From Tetrastigma voinierianum (taxonomy: Eukaryota; Streptophyta; Magnoliopsida; Vitales; Vitaceae): 64,000 nt of DNA. The translations under genes and the position numbers were made by a program. The notes beneath the pieces are model-generated. The model had not been told where the DNA came from. It was given only the letters and a program-made list of their open reading frames with translations, and did not search any database. Shown in pieces: positions 11,176-22,796 of the stretch; the first letter of the stretch is position 1, and each line of letters opens with the position of its first letter. The stretch spans positions 1-64,000 of the forward strand of contig JAEQBH010005395.1 in the NCBI GenBank assembly GCA_016808115.1, given 5' to 3'.

Positions 11176-13128
11176 TTTGCTTCCTGCTCAAAAAAAAAAA
11201 GGAGTTATAACATTCTTTTCTTGGGCCACCAAAGAAATTGTGTTTGTGTATTTTCTACTGGAAGAGAATAACATTAATGCCATACCTCATTTGAATCAGC
11301 TCAGCTGCTCAGATATTTCTGTTATAATTATACTGGAGCAATGTAGAAAATCCTATTGCCCACTGGGCAAATGCTATCAAGCAATGTCCATTAAATTTTT
11401 TGGTTTATCTCCATGCCTAGCCATTTCAGAATACAGATTCCAACCTTTTGGATTTTAGATCTTAAAGCCTATATTAGTGACATCTAATTTCATGTCTTAG
11501 TAGCAGGATTGTATTAATCTTCAATGTATATTTCTTTATGCACATATCTCAAAATTCTCATCATAGTACTACAAACACATTTGTTGAGTCGAAATGCACA
11601 TGGTAGATTGTGGGAGAAATTAAGGTATCTTTTTTATTTTTTCCTCATATTTGCTCCTTGATTACATCAATGCTGCCATCTCATCGGTTCTGTTTTAGCT
11701 GCTGCTATCTTGCTGGTTTGTTTTCTGCTGTGTTTGAAAATGGTTGCTCTCTTCAGGATCTTGTTCTTTTTTCAAAAATTCTTTCTGCCTTTTGGTTGAT
11801 ATTGATGAATACATTTGCAATCAAAATATTTTCCATCCATTTATGCAACTCTGCAAGTGTTTAGATTTTAACTGATGTGCATGATTTCTAATGTATGTGT
11901 CAAAATGCAAAAGTAGTGTCCATGGTAGACAGGTTATAGTTGGTTTGTTTTTATATGAGAGTGTTTACAGGAGTTTTCTGTTTGACTGCCAGCTTCATGT
12001 GGCCATTGAACTACAGCTTTGTGATAAGGATCCTTATGCATGTCAAAGTCTTGATGCAGCTGCAGGCTATCAACCTTGGAATGTTTCTTCAAATACATTA
12101 GGAGAGTGATTGAAGTAAATTTCAGTCTCAGTTTTTTTAATCTTTATTTTATTGATTCCATATCTTCTTCATGGTTAAATCAAATTCCGCAAGTTATTAT
12201 GCCCAAAAATTAAGAGAAATTAGTAATAATTTTACCTTCCTAACATTTTGAACCAGGTTCTTGTAATAGGCTCTCAGTTAGCGGTTTAACTATGACACTA
12301 GGCTCATGAAAGTATTTTGTTTTTGGATCAACTAGAAGATGCATAGCCATATAGTAGGGGCATTGACATGACAAGGATAGAAAAATAAATTTAAATATGC
12401 TGCCACAGAAAATCCAGAAAAATTAGGATATATTTAAAACAATTAGAATGTCAGAGTATATTGGCCACATTCTATATGGTTGCATATGATCTTTTTGGAA
12501 GATTAGGAAGAACAACGAAACTGTTTTTTTTTTCTTTTTTTTCAGTTGTAGAAGTATACTTTTCAGGGCGGTTCCTTTTGCCGAACAATTGCAAAATCGG
12601 TGGGGCCGCTCCTCCTCTGGAGTAGGAATGTTCCATCCCTTTCTGGACTCTAGTTCACTAGGCTGTTGCCACTTGCTGGGTGCATGCACTTTTACATAAA
12701 TCCTCTCTTTGTGTCTCTTTCTAGTATGATTGTTCAACTTTTGTAGTTGCTGAATTCATTTGTCTTTGTTTTAATTGTATTTACCTTGTTAACCCTGTTC
12801 ATTTGCTTGGGAAGACTACACATTGGAGTTGATTATGAAAAAATTTAAAAAACTTGTGTCAAAGCCAATAAAATCAGGGGTTGCAGTTTCTCTTTGAAGT
12901 AGTGCATCTACATGAGTAAATTTGAATATGGGTTTCAATCGGGAATATGGAAATATGGAAAAAGAAATAACCAAACATTTGATATATGTATTTAATGGCG
13001 CCATTGCTCGCTTAGTGCATGTGTCTTGCTCTGCAACTTTGCTCCAGAAAATTTTCTGGGTGCTAATTGTTTTGAGGTGGAAGATAAATAGGCATGGGTA
13101 TTTTAAAATCCTTCTTTGATGCTGACTT
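11176..13128. other. Intergenic DNA, no recognised gene
   Basis: T-rich to mixed-composition DNA. Several open stretches (for example 11177-11458, 11610-11864, 11891-12109) show neither known motifs nor good codon character. The 11.97-12.11 kb part, reading CDKDPYACQSLDAAAGYQPW, looks the most protein-like but is not recognised. A GC-richer patch lies at 12.57-12.66 kb. Confidence 0.45.
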
Positions 13129-13561
13129 GGAACTAGAATGTGCTGTAATCCGCTACAAGTTGTTTCTTAACTGCCTGTGCAGGAAAGGATTCTTATATGG
13201 AGGGGGTATATCTTGACTGTATTTGCCTAAGCAAATCATGTAATGAATCTGAAAATTATCATTTAATATGATATTACTGCATGTGACATTACGTATGTCA
13301 GGTAGAATATAGAAGAATTCGTAGGGAAAATCCAAATGTAAGGTATTCCTTTGAACTAGGATGAGTTGGAACTAGGATGTGCAGTTATCGCCTTTAAGTT
13401 GTTTCTTAACTGCCTGTGCAGGAAAGGATTCTTATATGGAGGGGGTATATCTTGACCGTATTTGCCTAAGCAAATCATGTAGTGAATCTGAAAATTATCC
13501 TCTAATCTGACATTACTGCATGTGACATTAAGTACATCAGGTAGAATATAGAAGAATTTTG
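13129..13561. repeat. Tandem duplication, two copies of about 190 bp, period 241-242 bp
   Basis: Copy 1 (about 13129-13322) and copy 2 (about 13371-13561) share near-identical sequence running from GAACTAG through TTGTTTCTTAACTGCCTGTG and GGAGGGGGTATATC to GGTAGAATATAGAAGAAT. Copies differ at only a few positions. Each has an acceptor-like TGTGCAG followed by an open stretch reading KDSYMEGVYLD and then CLSKSC. It may be a duplicated exon-containing segment or simply a non-coding local duplication. Confidence 0.9.
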
Positions 13562-13779
13562 TGGATTGCATTCTTTGAAATTTGGACTGAGGGAGAAAGG
13601 ACAGGGATCTGATAAAAAAGAAACTGATTCTAGGATGTGCTTTTTTTTTTTTTTTGATTTTTTATGTTTTGCTAGTGAGAAAATATATTTTACACATAGT
13701 TGTCTCTCTCTGAACCTTAGAAACTGAAGTAATTGGTAGAGATAATGGAATGACATTCAACAAAGAGAATGAAATTTTT

Positions 13780-15519
13780 TGGAGGAGGAAGTTTTTAAAG
13801 CCGTGAGCGGTCTATCTGGTGACAGCTCCAGGCCAAGACAGTTATACCTTGGCATTTGGCATGTTTGTTGGGATCTTACTAGACCAGAGTTTATGGTTTT
13901 CTTTGGAGAGTTATTTCATCTTTGCTGGTATTGATTCCAAAAAAAGGGGGGAGTTGAAAATGTGGAAGACTTTTAGACTTATCAGTTTGGTTAGGGACCA
14001 TGTGCTTCTTGCCAATGTTTTGACTAATAGGCTGAATACAGTTGTGGTGGAGGTGGTTTTAGACAATCAGCATGCCTTCAATCAAGGTAGACAGATTTGC
14101 TCATTGCTAATGAGGTGTTGATTCTAGGTTAAAGAGCAATAGGAATCTTATAAAAATAGACATTGAGAAGGCTTATGATGATGCTAATTGGGGCATCCTT
14201 CTATTACTTATGTCTAAAATGGTGTTTGCAATGGTGGATTATTTTGATCAGTTGGTGTGTTTTCACAGCTAGCCTTTTCAGTTCTCATCAATGGAACTCC
14301 TTTGGGCTTTGCCTCATCTTCAAGGACTTGAGACAAGGTGATACATTATTTCCCAATCTATACATTTTTGTGATGGGGGACTCTTAGTGGGTTTTTGTTT
14401 AGAGCTAGATGTGGGGGCTTCGTTTTTGGGTTTAGGGCGGGTAGAAGAAATGGAGAGAGGGGGGTATGTCCCATCTTTTTGCCCATGACACATTAATCTT
14501 TTGTGAGGCAAGGAAGTGTTAGCTACAGACATTTGAGTTATATGTTTATAGGCTTATAGTCCGTTTGGGGCTAAAAGGAATAGTGAGGTTATTCTTGTTT
14601 GTGGGGTTAGAGACTTTGAGGTTGTTGCTTTGGTGATGGGAAATTTCCCACATCTTATTTGGGTCTTCTTTTACCTCTTTTGAATCTCTAAGGATGCGAG
14701 ATACAGTGGAAGGGAGATTCAGAAAAAGATAAACAATGTGGAAAAGAAGAGACTGTACGTCTTCAAGCATAGGGAGCTTACCTTTATCAAAAAACGCCTT
14801 ATCAAGTCTTTCAACTAAAGAGAGAGCTGTATGTGGGGGCTTTTTGGTAGCCTGTCATGCTAGGGTCGAGGTGGTTGCAGGATGGTGGGGGCTAAGGTCT
14901 CTCACTTGTTGTTTGCTGACAATATTTTGGTTTTTTGTGAGGCTTCCTTAGATTAGATGACTTTTTTTTGTTGGCTACTTATGTGGTTTGAGACTATTCC
15001 AGGGTCAAGAGTTAACCTTGGATAAAAGCAAATTAATTCTAGTTAGGAGTGGTTTTTGGGTTTCAGCCCCTTTTTGTGTATTTTTTGGGCTGCTTTGTAT
15101 GCTCCCTGTAAAATCACCGGTTCTTTGGTAAGATATGCTGTGCTTATTTATCACAAAAAAAAAAAATCTAGTGAGGAGTGTGGATAATGTATCATAATAG
15201 GGTTCCAGAGTTTGGCTGTAAGGTGGGAAGTTTACCCTCTACTTGGCTTGCTATTGGGTGCTCATTTCAAGTTTGTGGTAGCTTGGGATTGAGTAGAAGG
15301 GAGGTTCTATAAGAGATTGGTTATGTGGAAGGGATAACACATCCCGAGTGGGGGAGAATAACCTTCATATGAAGCACTTTATTAAGCTTGCTAATTTATT
15401 TGTCTTTACTTTACATGCGAAGAGTAATTAAATTGAGGTTAGAGCAAAGGAATTTCCTATGTGGAGGTGGAGCTTTAGAGCGAAGGCCTCATTTAGTAAG
15501 GTGGGAGACTATTTGTTTA
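13780..15519 (+). pseudogene. LINE-1 ORF2, reverse transcriptase part
   Basis: Recognisable landmarks in changing frames are: a lead-in ending VSGLSGD (about 13.80 kb); KTFRLISLVRDHVLLANVL and QHAFNQGRQI (about 13.96-14.10 kb); IDIEKAYDDANW (about 14.16 kb) with the first catalytic Asp; a degraded RGLRQGDxLxP equivalent (about 14.33 kb); a damaged ADD region near 14.48 kb; and fingers/thumb text (KRLTMWKRR) at about 14.74 kb. A second ADD-like segment (LLFADN then LVFCEAS) lies at about 14.91-14.95 kb, so the RT core appears partly duplicated. The catalytic ADD is altered to ADN there. Numerous stops mean no activity. Confidence 0.7.
15052..15166 (+). mobile_element. 115-bp LINE 3' tail nested in LINE-1, with target-site duplication
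   Basis: A non-coding stretch typical of plant LINE 3' UTRs ends in an A-run (15154-15166). It is bracketed by TCTAGTTAGGAGTG (15038-15051) and TCTAGTGAGGAGTG (15167-15180), which match at 13 of 14 positions. Removing it rejoins the LINE-1 reading text (LILVRSG continuing into VDN). It is an extreme 5'-truncated insertion made by L1-type retrotransposition. Confidence 0.85.
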
Positions 15520-15698
15520 TGTAGAAAGAACAAAGAGAGGAATTAGAGGAATGAATTCCTTGTATTTTCCTTTAAATCATCATGTGTATATATACAATAG
15601 GCAAGTCAATATGTCCTTCCTAATGGGTTACAACCCTACAAGTCAAGCTTCCTAATCAGTTACAATCTTATATGTTAAGTATGATACATACTATATCA
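15520..15698 (-). repeat. Copia 3' LTR
   Basis: This LTR is similar over its length to the copy at 27197-27395. Shared words include AACAAAGAGAGGAATT, TTACAACCCTACAAGTCAAG and TATGTTAAGTATGATACATA. A block of about 20 bases present in the other copy (around 27267-27288) is absent here. Its minus-strand end lies directly against the GTTTA duplication at 15515-15519. The polypurine tract expected at 15700-15720 is degenerate. Confidence 0.85.
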
Positions 15699-15799
15699 CT
15701 AATGATCAACTTTTGGAGAGTACATGTATTGGCTTACAACACTGACTTAGTGTGCAATATCATGACATGTTACTATAAGGTAGTTTAGCTTATCAAACT

Positions 15800-16347
15800 T
15801 ACTCTATATCTCTCTGGTCTCGCATTACCACCCGCCTTCTCTAAGTAGCACGTATAGCCACGCCATAGCGAAGTTCTACATGGCTTTGGCCCCAATTTTC
15901 CCGCTTCGCATAACATATCTAGTACATACTTTTGCATGTTGTAAGATTCCATGCTTCATCTTCATAACTTCACGCCTGGGCAAGAATACTTTTTAAAGAT
16001 CCCTAAATCCTCCTCGCATGAATCGTCACGAAGAAAAGTGACTTAAGTGATGATATACCTGCTATATCACTCCCATTAATGACAATATCATCTACATATA
16101 CAACTAACAAGATGACACCTACTTCAGAATTTCTGTAAAAGACAGGGTGATCAGATTTGCTCTTATGCATGCCAAACTTCTCAATTACTTGATTGAATTT
16201 ACCGAACCATACGCGTGGACTCTGTTTCAAGTCATATAAGGATTTACGGAGACGATAAACTCTATCAATCTCCCCCAAGGCAACAAACCCTGGATGTTGC
16301 TCCATATAAACTTCAAATTTCCCTCGCCTGCTTTTATGATCGACCAA
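15800..16347 (-). pseudogene. Copia reverse transcriptase, central to C-terminal part
   Basis: A 114-residue open stretch (16347 down to 16003) shows EVYMEQHPGFVALGE, YRLRKSLYDLKQSPRVWF and LLVVYVDDIVINGSD. The YVDD catalytic pair (about 16.09 kb) is intact. Below 16.0 kb the frame breaks but QKYVLDML-like and GAKPC-like wording continues to about 15.80 kb, after which RNase H should begin but the LTR region follows instead. The upstream part of the same domain is displaced to 20.69 kb by LINE-2. Confidence 0.85.
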
Positions 16348-16749
16348 TGTTAATGGAAAGGAAGTTGGGCTAAAGGTGTTATGGGCCGAGCTTTTCTGAG
16401 GGACTCAACAAGGCTCGCAAGCCCAGCCGTGAGAAGCCTTACACTCTCAAGGAAGGGGGATGAAGGTAGGGAGAAATCCAGAGCCATCGACACAAAGATA
16501 TCCTCACCCCACCAAGACAGGTACGATGACTCTTTTTACAAAGGGCCTCAAAATACATCTTCTTCTTCACCTTCTACTTTTTCTTTTGACCGAACTCAAC
16601 CACAGGGAGAGTTCTTTGGTTGGGGTGGGATAACGGAAGGGAAGGGGAAAGTGAGTTTGGGGAGGATGAGCCATGTGTGCAGAAACCTTTGAGGATGGAA
16701 GCATCGATGATGGTTCAAGAGGGGGGAAGGAGATCGTTCTTGTAGAAGA

Positions 16750-17061
16750 GTGTTGTTCAATTGTAGGTTCCGATGCCGAGGGGAAGAGGGACAAAGCGAG
16801 GAGGAGGATCAATGGAATGGAGGTTGCTTAGTGAGGTTTAGCAAATTCATGGGTCTCCCAATAGATGGTTACGAAGATGAAATTGTGGTTTTGATGAAAA
16901 AGATAAGTTCTAGAAGGAAGAAAGGAAAAGGAAAAGGAGGGCAAATCAGTACGAAGTTTGACAAAGAAATGAAAACTAGAGTGGGCTATGAAGTGGATGT
17001 GGGAGGTATAAGGGTAAATTCCCCAAGAAGAGGGCAAAGGGGGCAGATGCAGTGTCTTTAA
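16750..17061 (+). pseudogene. LINE-2 ORF1-like C-terminal segment
   Basis: The open stretch reads GGCLVRFSKFMGLPIDGYED, then a lysine/arginine-rich tail. The same pattern (SSLAKFSEFLGFPTKGFEKE, then a basic tail) occurs at the same place relative to the endonuclease in LINE-3 at 22.54-22.71 kb. The shared position and wording indicate a genuine LINE protein segment preceding ORF2. I do not assign a domain name. Confidence 0.5.
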
Positions 17062-20000
17062 TGATGAGATTGGGAATCCTTTCTTGGAACGTGAGGGGTG
17101 CGAATGACCTTGAAAAGAGGAGGATCATAAAAACTTTTGTAAGATCCAAAAAGGTGGACATTGTTTGCTTTGCAAAAACAAACTGAAGGAGATGATTAGA
17201 GGAATTATCGTGCTTCGGGGCGATATCCGATCGGGCTTTATCGCTAGCAAAGATGAGCTTCGTGGAGGTATAGTAGTTTTCTGGGATTCTAGAGTTTCCT
17301 AACTTATTGGAAAGGGGGAAAGTTGGTATTCCATCTCTTGCAGTTTTAGAACCTTTAATGAAAATTTTCAGTGGGTGTTTATAGGGGTTTATGGTCCTAC
17401 AGATGGTGGCAATAGGGAGTTGTTCTTGGAAGAATTGGGGGCTATTGGGAGGGTTTCGGGATGACCGTGCATAGGGGGATTTAGCATGATTAGATTCCCC
17501 CAGAGAAACTTAAATAAGGAAGGCAACATATCGGGTAGCATGAGGAGATTCTCCCAGGTGATTGATGAGTTGAATCTTAAAGATATCCTCTTCAGGGGGG
17601 ATGTTTTACTGGAGAGGGGGTTAAACAAATGTAGAAGGGCCTGCTTGGATCGTTAGTTACAGAGGATTAGGATGCTCACTTCATAGGAGTGGGACAAAGC
17701 TTACTTCAAAAACCAGTCTTTGATCATTTTCCCATCCTCTTGGAGGGGGGAGGGGGTTTAGTGAGAGGCCCCTTGCCGTTTAGGTTTGAAAATATGTGGA
17801 TCAGGGATGAAAGCTTCAAGGATCTAATTAAAGATTGGTGGCAAAATATGAGGTTCAATGGGACTAGGAGCTATATTATCTTAGAAAAATTAAAAGCTCT
17901 CAAATCTAGAATCAAAATTTGGAATAGAGAAGTGTTTGGCAAGGTGGAGGATAGTAAAAAACAAAGACTTGCTAGAGGGATTTTGAAATATGCGTGAAGG
18001 CCGAGAACTTTGTCGAGTGAAGTTCAAAGAGAGAGTGAGAGCCAAGTCTGATTATAAAAAATGGGCTATTATGGAAGAGACCTCCTGGAGACAAAAATCT
18101 AGATAAATTTGGCTAAAGGAGGGGGATAGCAACATTGATTTTTCCATCGAATGACCAACTTTCATAGGAGAAGGAACACTATTAACAAAATCAAAATTAA
18201 TTGGGAGTGGCTCACAGAAGACTCTAGAATTCGGCAAGGAATTGTTGAAGCTTTTGAAAACTTATTGTCAGAGCCAGGGGATTGGAGAGCTAGTTTAATG
18301 AATCTAAGTTTCTCTAGAATTACTGAGGTAGAAGCCGCTAGCCTTGATGAGCCTTTTACTGAGGAGGAAGTGAAAGTAGCTTTGACAGAGTTGAATGGGG
18401 ATAAGGCCCCCGGTCCTGATGGCTTTACAACCGCTTTTTGGCAGCACTGTTGGGACATAGTCAAGGAGGAGTTCCTGCTGATGTTCAAGGATTTTCATGA
18501 GAAAGCAAGGTTTGTACATAATCTGAATTCAACATTTATTGTTTTGGTTCCAAAGAAAGGAGGAGCTGAGGACATCCAAAGACTTTAGACCAATCAGCCT
18601 GGTGAATAGCCTATATAAGCCACTGCAAAGTCTTGGCTATCAGTTAAAAAGAGTTATATAAGTTAATAACACCGCCAAAACACTTTTTGCGGGCGGACAA
18701 ATCTTAGATGCTTCTCTAATTGCGAATGAAGTAATCGATTCCATTACGAAGAAGAAAGAGAAAGGAATTCTCTGCAAGTTAGACATAGAGAAGGCTTATG
18801 ATACCCTAAACTGGAATTTTCTTCTATTTTCTTTGCAAAAAATGGGGTTTGGTGAAAGATGGATTGAGTGGATTGTATCACTATTGTTTCTTTCTCGGTC
18901 ATTGTCAATGGGAGCCCAACGAGTTATTTCAAGAGCACTAGAGGCTTAAGACAAGGGGACCCCCTCTCCCCTTATCTTTTATGCCGTGGAATGAAGTGTT
19001 CGGATCTAATCTCTGACAAGGCAGCTAGTGGAGGGTTCTTGTTCAGTTTTAATTTAATAGGTAGAATTGGTGAGGAGGTTCAGGTCACCCATTTGTTGTT
19101 CGCAGATGACACTTTTGTTTTCTGCAAAGATTCGAGAGAGCAATTGGTCTATCTCAACTGGATTTTGATGTGGTTTGAAGCCTTGTCTGTGTTGAAGATT
19201 AATCCAAGTAAAAGTGCTTGACTTCCCGTGGGGAGTGTTGAGAACCCGGAGAGTCTAACACTAGAGTTGAGATGCAAAGTCGGTTGTCTTCCAACTACCT
19301 ACCTAGGGTTGCCTTTGGGTGGGAAACATTTCAAAAGGGACCCTCATCCGAAGCACCCTCTCCAACATGCCAATTTACCTCATGTCCCTTTTCTGCATGC
19401 CAAAGAGTGTCATCAAGAGATTAGAAAAAATTAAGAGGGATTTTTTGTGGGGAGGGGGAAACCTAGAAAGAAAACTTCATTTGGTAAAATGGAAGGTAAT
19501 CTGTCTGAGCAAAGACAATGGTGGGCTGGGAATTTAGGTTTGCTCAACCTCAATAGAGCCCTCCTTGGGAAGTGGAACTGGAGATTTGCAATAGAAGATA
19601 ATACATTTGGAAAGACATAATTAGATTAAAATATGACTCTGAAGAGGGGGGTTGGTTCTCTCAAGCATCCCTAAGGACCCGTGTCGGCCCAGAAAGAAAT
19701 CAAGCCAGGCTGCCCGCATGAGAGCTAACAAGGATTTTCTGGGTCGGGGATGGTAAAAGAGTTGTGATTTTGGGTACCATTTCCCGGCTCTCTATTCCAC
19801 AATTCTAAAGGGGCTAAGGTGGCTGAAGTCTGGGTTTCTCTGGGAGAGGGTGGAGGTTGGAACCCAAGATTTGGAAGAGGTTTCAATGACTAGGATCTAG
19901 ACATGGTTCAGGACTTCATTGCTATAGTCCAGAATAAGAAAATTGCCCTCATTGTAGAGGACAGACTGGTTTGGAAGAGGTTTATAAATGGAACTTTCGC

Positions 20001-20500
20001 AAAACTCGTTTTCACCTCTCGAAGGTGAAAGTTGCCTTCGCCCTTCAAAACTTTTCCGAACCTCGAAGAGTCCTTCAAAAGTGGGGTTTTTGCCAAAGTC
20101 CTAAGTGGGACAAAGTGCTAAACTATGAACCGCTTGGAAGAGGAGGGGCTTTCCCCAACTAGCGTGATGTCCACTTTGTGGAGAGAGCAAAGAGCATCTA
20201 CACCACCTCCTGATACACCGCCAGCGCCTGGGAGTCAGGAGTGGCCTGACATCGGTGCGACATCGTCGGGTCCGCCCTTACTTGGCTAGAGATTTGCTAA
20301 TGGGTTTGAAAGCTACTCATAAAGAAATCTTGACAGAAAATGGGTCGGGTGTCGTTGCATTTAATCTGGGCAATTTGGAAGGAGAGGAACAAAGTTGTTT
20401 TTGAGAATGCGGAGTTCTCCCTTCCTAGATTGAAGAATTCTTTTGTATTAACCATTTGGTCTTGGGCTAACATAGTTCGAAGCGAGGATTTTGTATATTA
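17062..20500 (+). pseudogene. LINE-2 ORF2: endonuclease, reverse transcriptase, zinc-binding region
   Basis: An endonuclease/exonuclease/phosphatase-type start (LGILSWNVRGANDLEKRR) lies at about 17.07 kb, with further fold motifs GVYGP at about 17.39 kb and GGFS at about 17.48 kb (the damaged GGDFN equivalent). Reverse transcriptase landmarks are FTEEEVKVALTELNGDKAPG with PDGFT (about 18.36-18.43 kb), LDIEKAYDTLNW (about 18.78 kb), TRGLRQGDPLSPYL (about 18.94 kb), LLFADDTFVFC (about 19.10 kb, catalytic ADD intact), PTTYLGLPLGGKHFK (about 19.29 kb) and DFLWGGGNLERKLHLVKW (about 19.44 kb). The zf-RVT part is badly decayed. Frame changes at about 18.59, 18.86, 19.22 and 19.32 kb disable it. Confidence 0.85.
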
Positions 20501-20689
20501 GGATTTGTCTTTACTTTTAGGAGCTAGTTTTTTGGAAATTTAGTAAGTTTTTGTTTGCCCTTCTCTCTTTGTAGGTATTTGGTTCCCTTTTGTATACTCC
20601 TTGTATACTTTTGGGTTCTAGGTTGCTCTCTTTTGTATTAAATGAATTCTTTTGCCCTTGCCTATCAAAAAAAAAAAAAAAAAAAAAAA

Positions 20690-22499
20690 TGGAGCTAGTG
20701 GAGGTCCCAACCATGAGTGGTTGTTAGAGATATAAATAGCCGAACATAAGTCATCTTGGCAGTAGGAGAAGGTATCGGAACCCGTAGGTGCAGGCACCTT
20801 TAGCGACCAAAGACGTGCTTCGGTAGCAAGTGAGCCATGCGGATTAACCTTGTTAAAACCCAGCGGCATCGATGGATTTCTTCGAAGCGGTAAGTTGTGC
20901 CCAGAGTCGAGTACCATTGCCATTAAGCATCATCTCTGCATCATGCCAGCTACGTATTAGAGTGAGATAGAGCTTCAGGGGAACATTAGGTAATGAGATA
21001 GAATCGAGGATCTGATAAAAGAAACGGGGATGTGATAAAAATGGTTATAAGAACAAAAAGAGGAAATTGGATGAGCAGCTAGCGTTTACGCTACGAAGAA
21101 GCGATAGGAGAGATTCACGGAGATTGGATCTAATGCGAACGGTGGTGTTGGACTCGAGGCGGGGTTTGGAATCGAGAGTATACCTAGTAATGGGAGGTTG
21201 AACATGAATGAGAGATGGAGTAGGAATCGGTAAGGAAACATAATAAACCAATAAATCATCATCCTCCTCTTGACTCATAACAATGGATGAAAGGGAAAAC
21301 AGGGTAGTCTCAAAGAATGCAACATCAGTAGACACAAAGTAACGTTGAAGAGTGGGACGATAGCAGCATATCTTTTGCTTTTTTGAACTCTAGAATAATA
21401 TCACAGAAAGATCTGGCTTTAAGGACTTAGTTAAGTTTAGAGACTTGAGGATGGACATTCGAATAAAGCATGTGCATCAAAATACCTTGGGCTCGATAGG
21501 GAATAATGGATTATTTGAAAACAACTAGTGGTAAGGAGTAGCCCTTAAGAACCGATAAAGGAATGCTGTTAATAAAAAAACAAGTTATGGAGACTGCATC
21601 GGCCCAAAAATGTTTAAGGACATTCATCTCGAACAAAAGGGCCCGACCGGTCTTAAGAAAATGTCACATTCTTTCTCTGCTTCTGATTAAAGAGGGAGAT
21701 TTGAGAGGTCGATAGAGAATCCCGGTATTTGTAACATGAAAGATTGAAAGGTTCAGAGAAATACTCTTTGGCATTATCACTTCTCAATATTTGAGCAAAG
21801 GCATTGAAATTGAGTTTTGAATTTCGTTGCAAAGAAACCTTAAAATGAGAAAAAAAGCTCAGAATGACTTTTCATTAGATAAAACCAAGTGACCCAAGAG
21901 AAATTATTCACAAAGGTAATGAAATATTTAAACCCAATGGGAGACATAATTGGATAAGGACCCCAAACATCATAATGGACTATTCGAAAGGAGCGGGGCT
22001 GCATTTATTATTTCCCCATATTTCGAATCACACGATGAAACTTAGCATATTGACACGACTCAGTTCAATGTGAATAGGCTAGAAAACTAAGGATATAGCT
22101 TCTTTAACAAAGAGAAGGATGACCCAAGTGACAATGTAATTCGAATGGGGTAACAACTCCAGAACAAGCAACATATGTTGACACCTCTGGTTCAAGGATG
22201 TAAGGACCCCTAGACTTGCGTTCTCTACCAATAATCCGCTTCTTCAAAAGATCCTAAATAAGACAATAATCAATAAAGAATGAGATCTTGTAAATTTAAT
22301 TATCTGAGTTAGTTTACTCCACCAAAAATTAATTAAAAGAAAATTGTGGTAAACTACAGGCAATTAGTGATTAGAATATGATGGTGTCGCATTGGATATA
22401 AGATGTTGACCCATCTGCAAGGGTGGTAACAATAGAGGTGGCAAGTTGTGGCTGAAACGTAGTAAACAAACTAGAATTACCTCTCATGTGATCTATGAC
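20690..22499 (-). pseudogene. Copia middle segment: protease end, integrase, RT start
   Basis: Minus-strand text from 22499 downward: DHMRGNSSLFTTFQPQLA (22.49-22.43 kb, directly after the protease active site); ADGSTS; KRIIGRERKSRGPYILEPE (about 22.24 kb); GVVTPFELHCHLGHPSLSLL (about 22.14 kb, the HHCC-type integrase zinc region); RSDNAKEYFSEPF (about 21.76 kb, integrase core); then STDVAFFETTLFSL and MSQEEDDDLLVY (about 21.33-21.23 kb). The start of RT (ending in VRLFISLTTTHGW) lies at about 20.72 kb. Integrase joins the cDNA to the host chromosome and RT copies the RNA. Many stops are present. Confidence 0.85.
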
Positions 22500-22501
22500 A
22501 A

Positions 22502-22714
22502 GTGGAAGAAGCACGACACGATTTTACAGGGAACTGGAAGTATGATAGTTGGGAAAGTAGTAGCTTGGCCAAATTCAGCGAATTTCTAGGATTTCCAACC
22601 AAGGGGTTTGAGAAGGAGATTTTGGAATTATTAGAGAATTTAGTGGCTTCTCATAAAAGTAGCAGGAGAAGGGAATATGACGGTGACAAAAGTGAGCAGG
22701 AATTAAAAAGGTGA
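22502..22714 (+). pseudogene. LINE-3 ORF1-like C-terminal segment
   Basis: A 70-codon open stretch contains SSLAKFSEFLGFPTKGFEKE followed by a charged tail. It corresponds to the segment at 16.82-16.95 kb in LINE-2. It begins two bases after the 5' junction, so the LINE is truncated or starts here. The exact role of this protein is unknown to me. Confidence 0.5.
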
Positions 22715-22796
22715 AGAGCACCATTAATTACTCTTGAAAGCGATTGAAAGCAAAAAGGAGGTGGGAGGGATAAGGGAATCGAGATAAAGTTATAAT

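Larger units (their letters stand above)
16348..20689 (+). mobile_element. LINE-2: near full-length L1-type LINE inserted in copia RT
   Basis: The order is: 5' region with an ORF1-like tail (to about 17.06 kb), ORF2 endonuclease (from about 17.06 kb), reverse transcriptase (about 18.15-19.54 kb), zinc-binding remnants (about 20.16-20.25 kb), 3' UTR, and an A-run of 23 bases (20667-20689). Copia RT text stops at 20690 (SVRLFISL-like then LH) and resumes at about 16347, so the LINE landed inside that codon region. The 5' boundary is approximate (16345-16380) and I could not identify a convincing target duplication. Confidence 0.8.
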
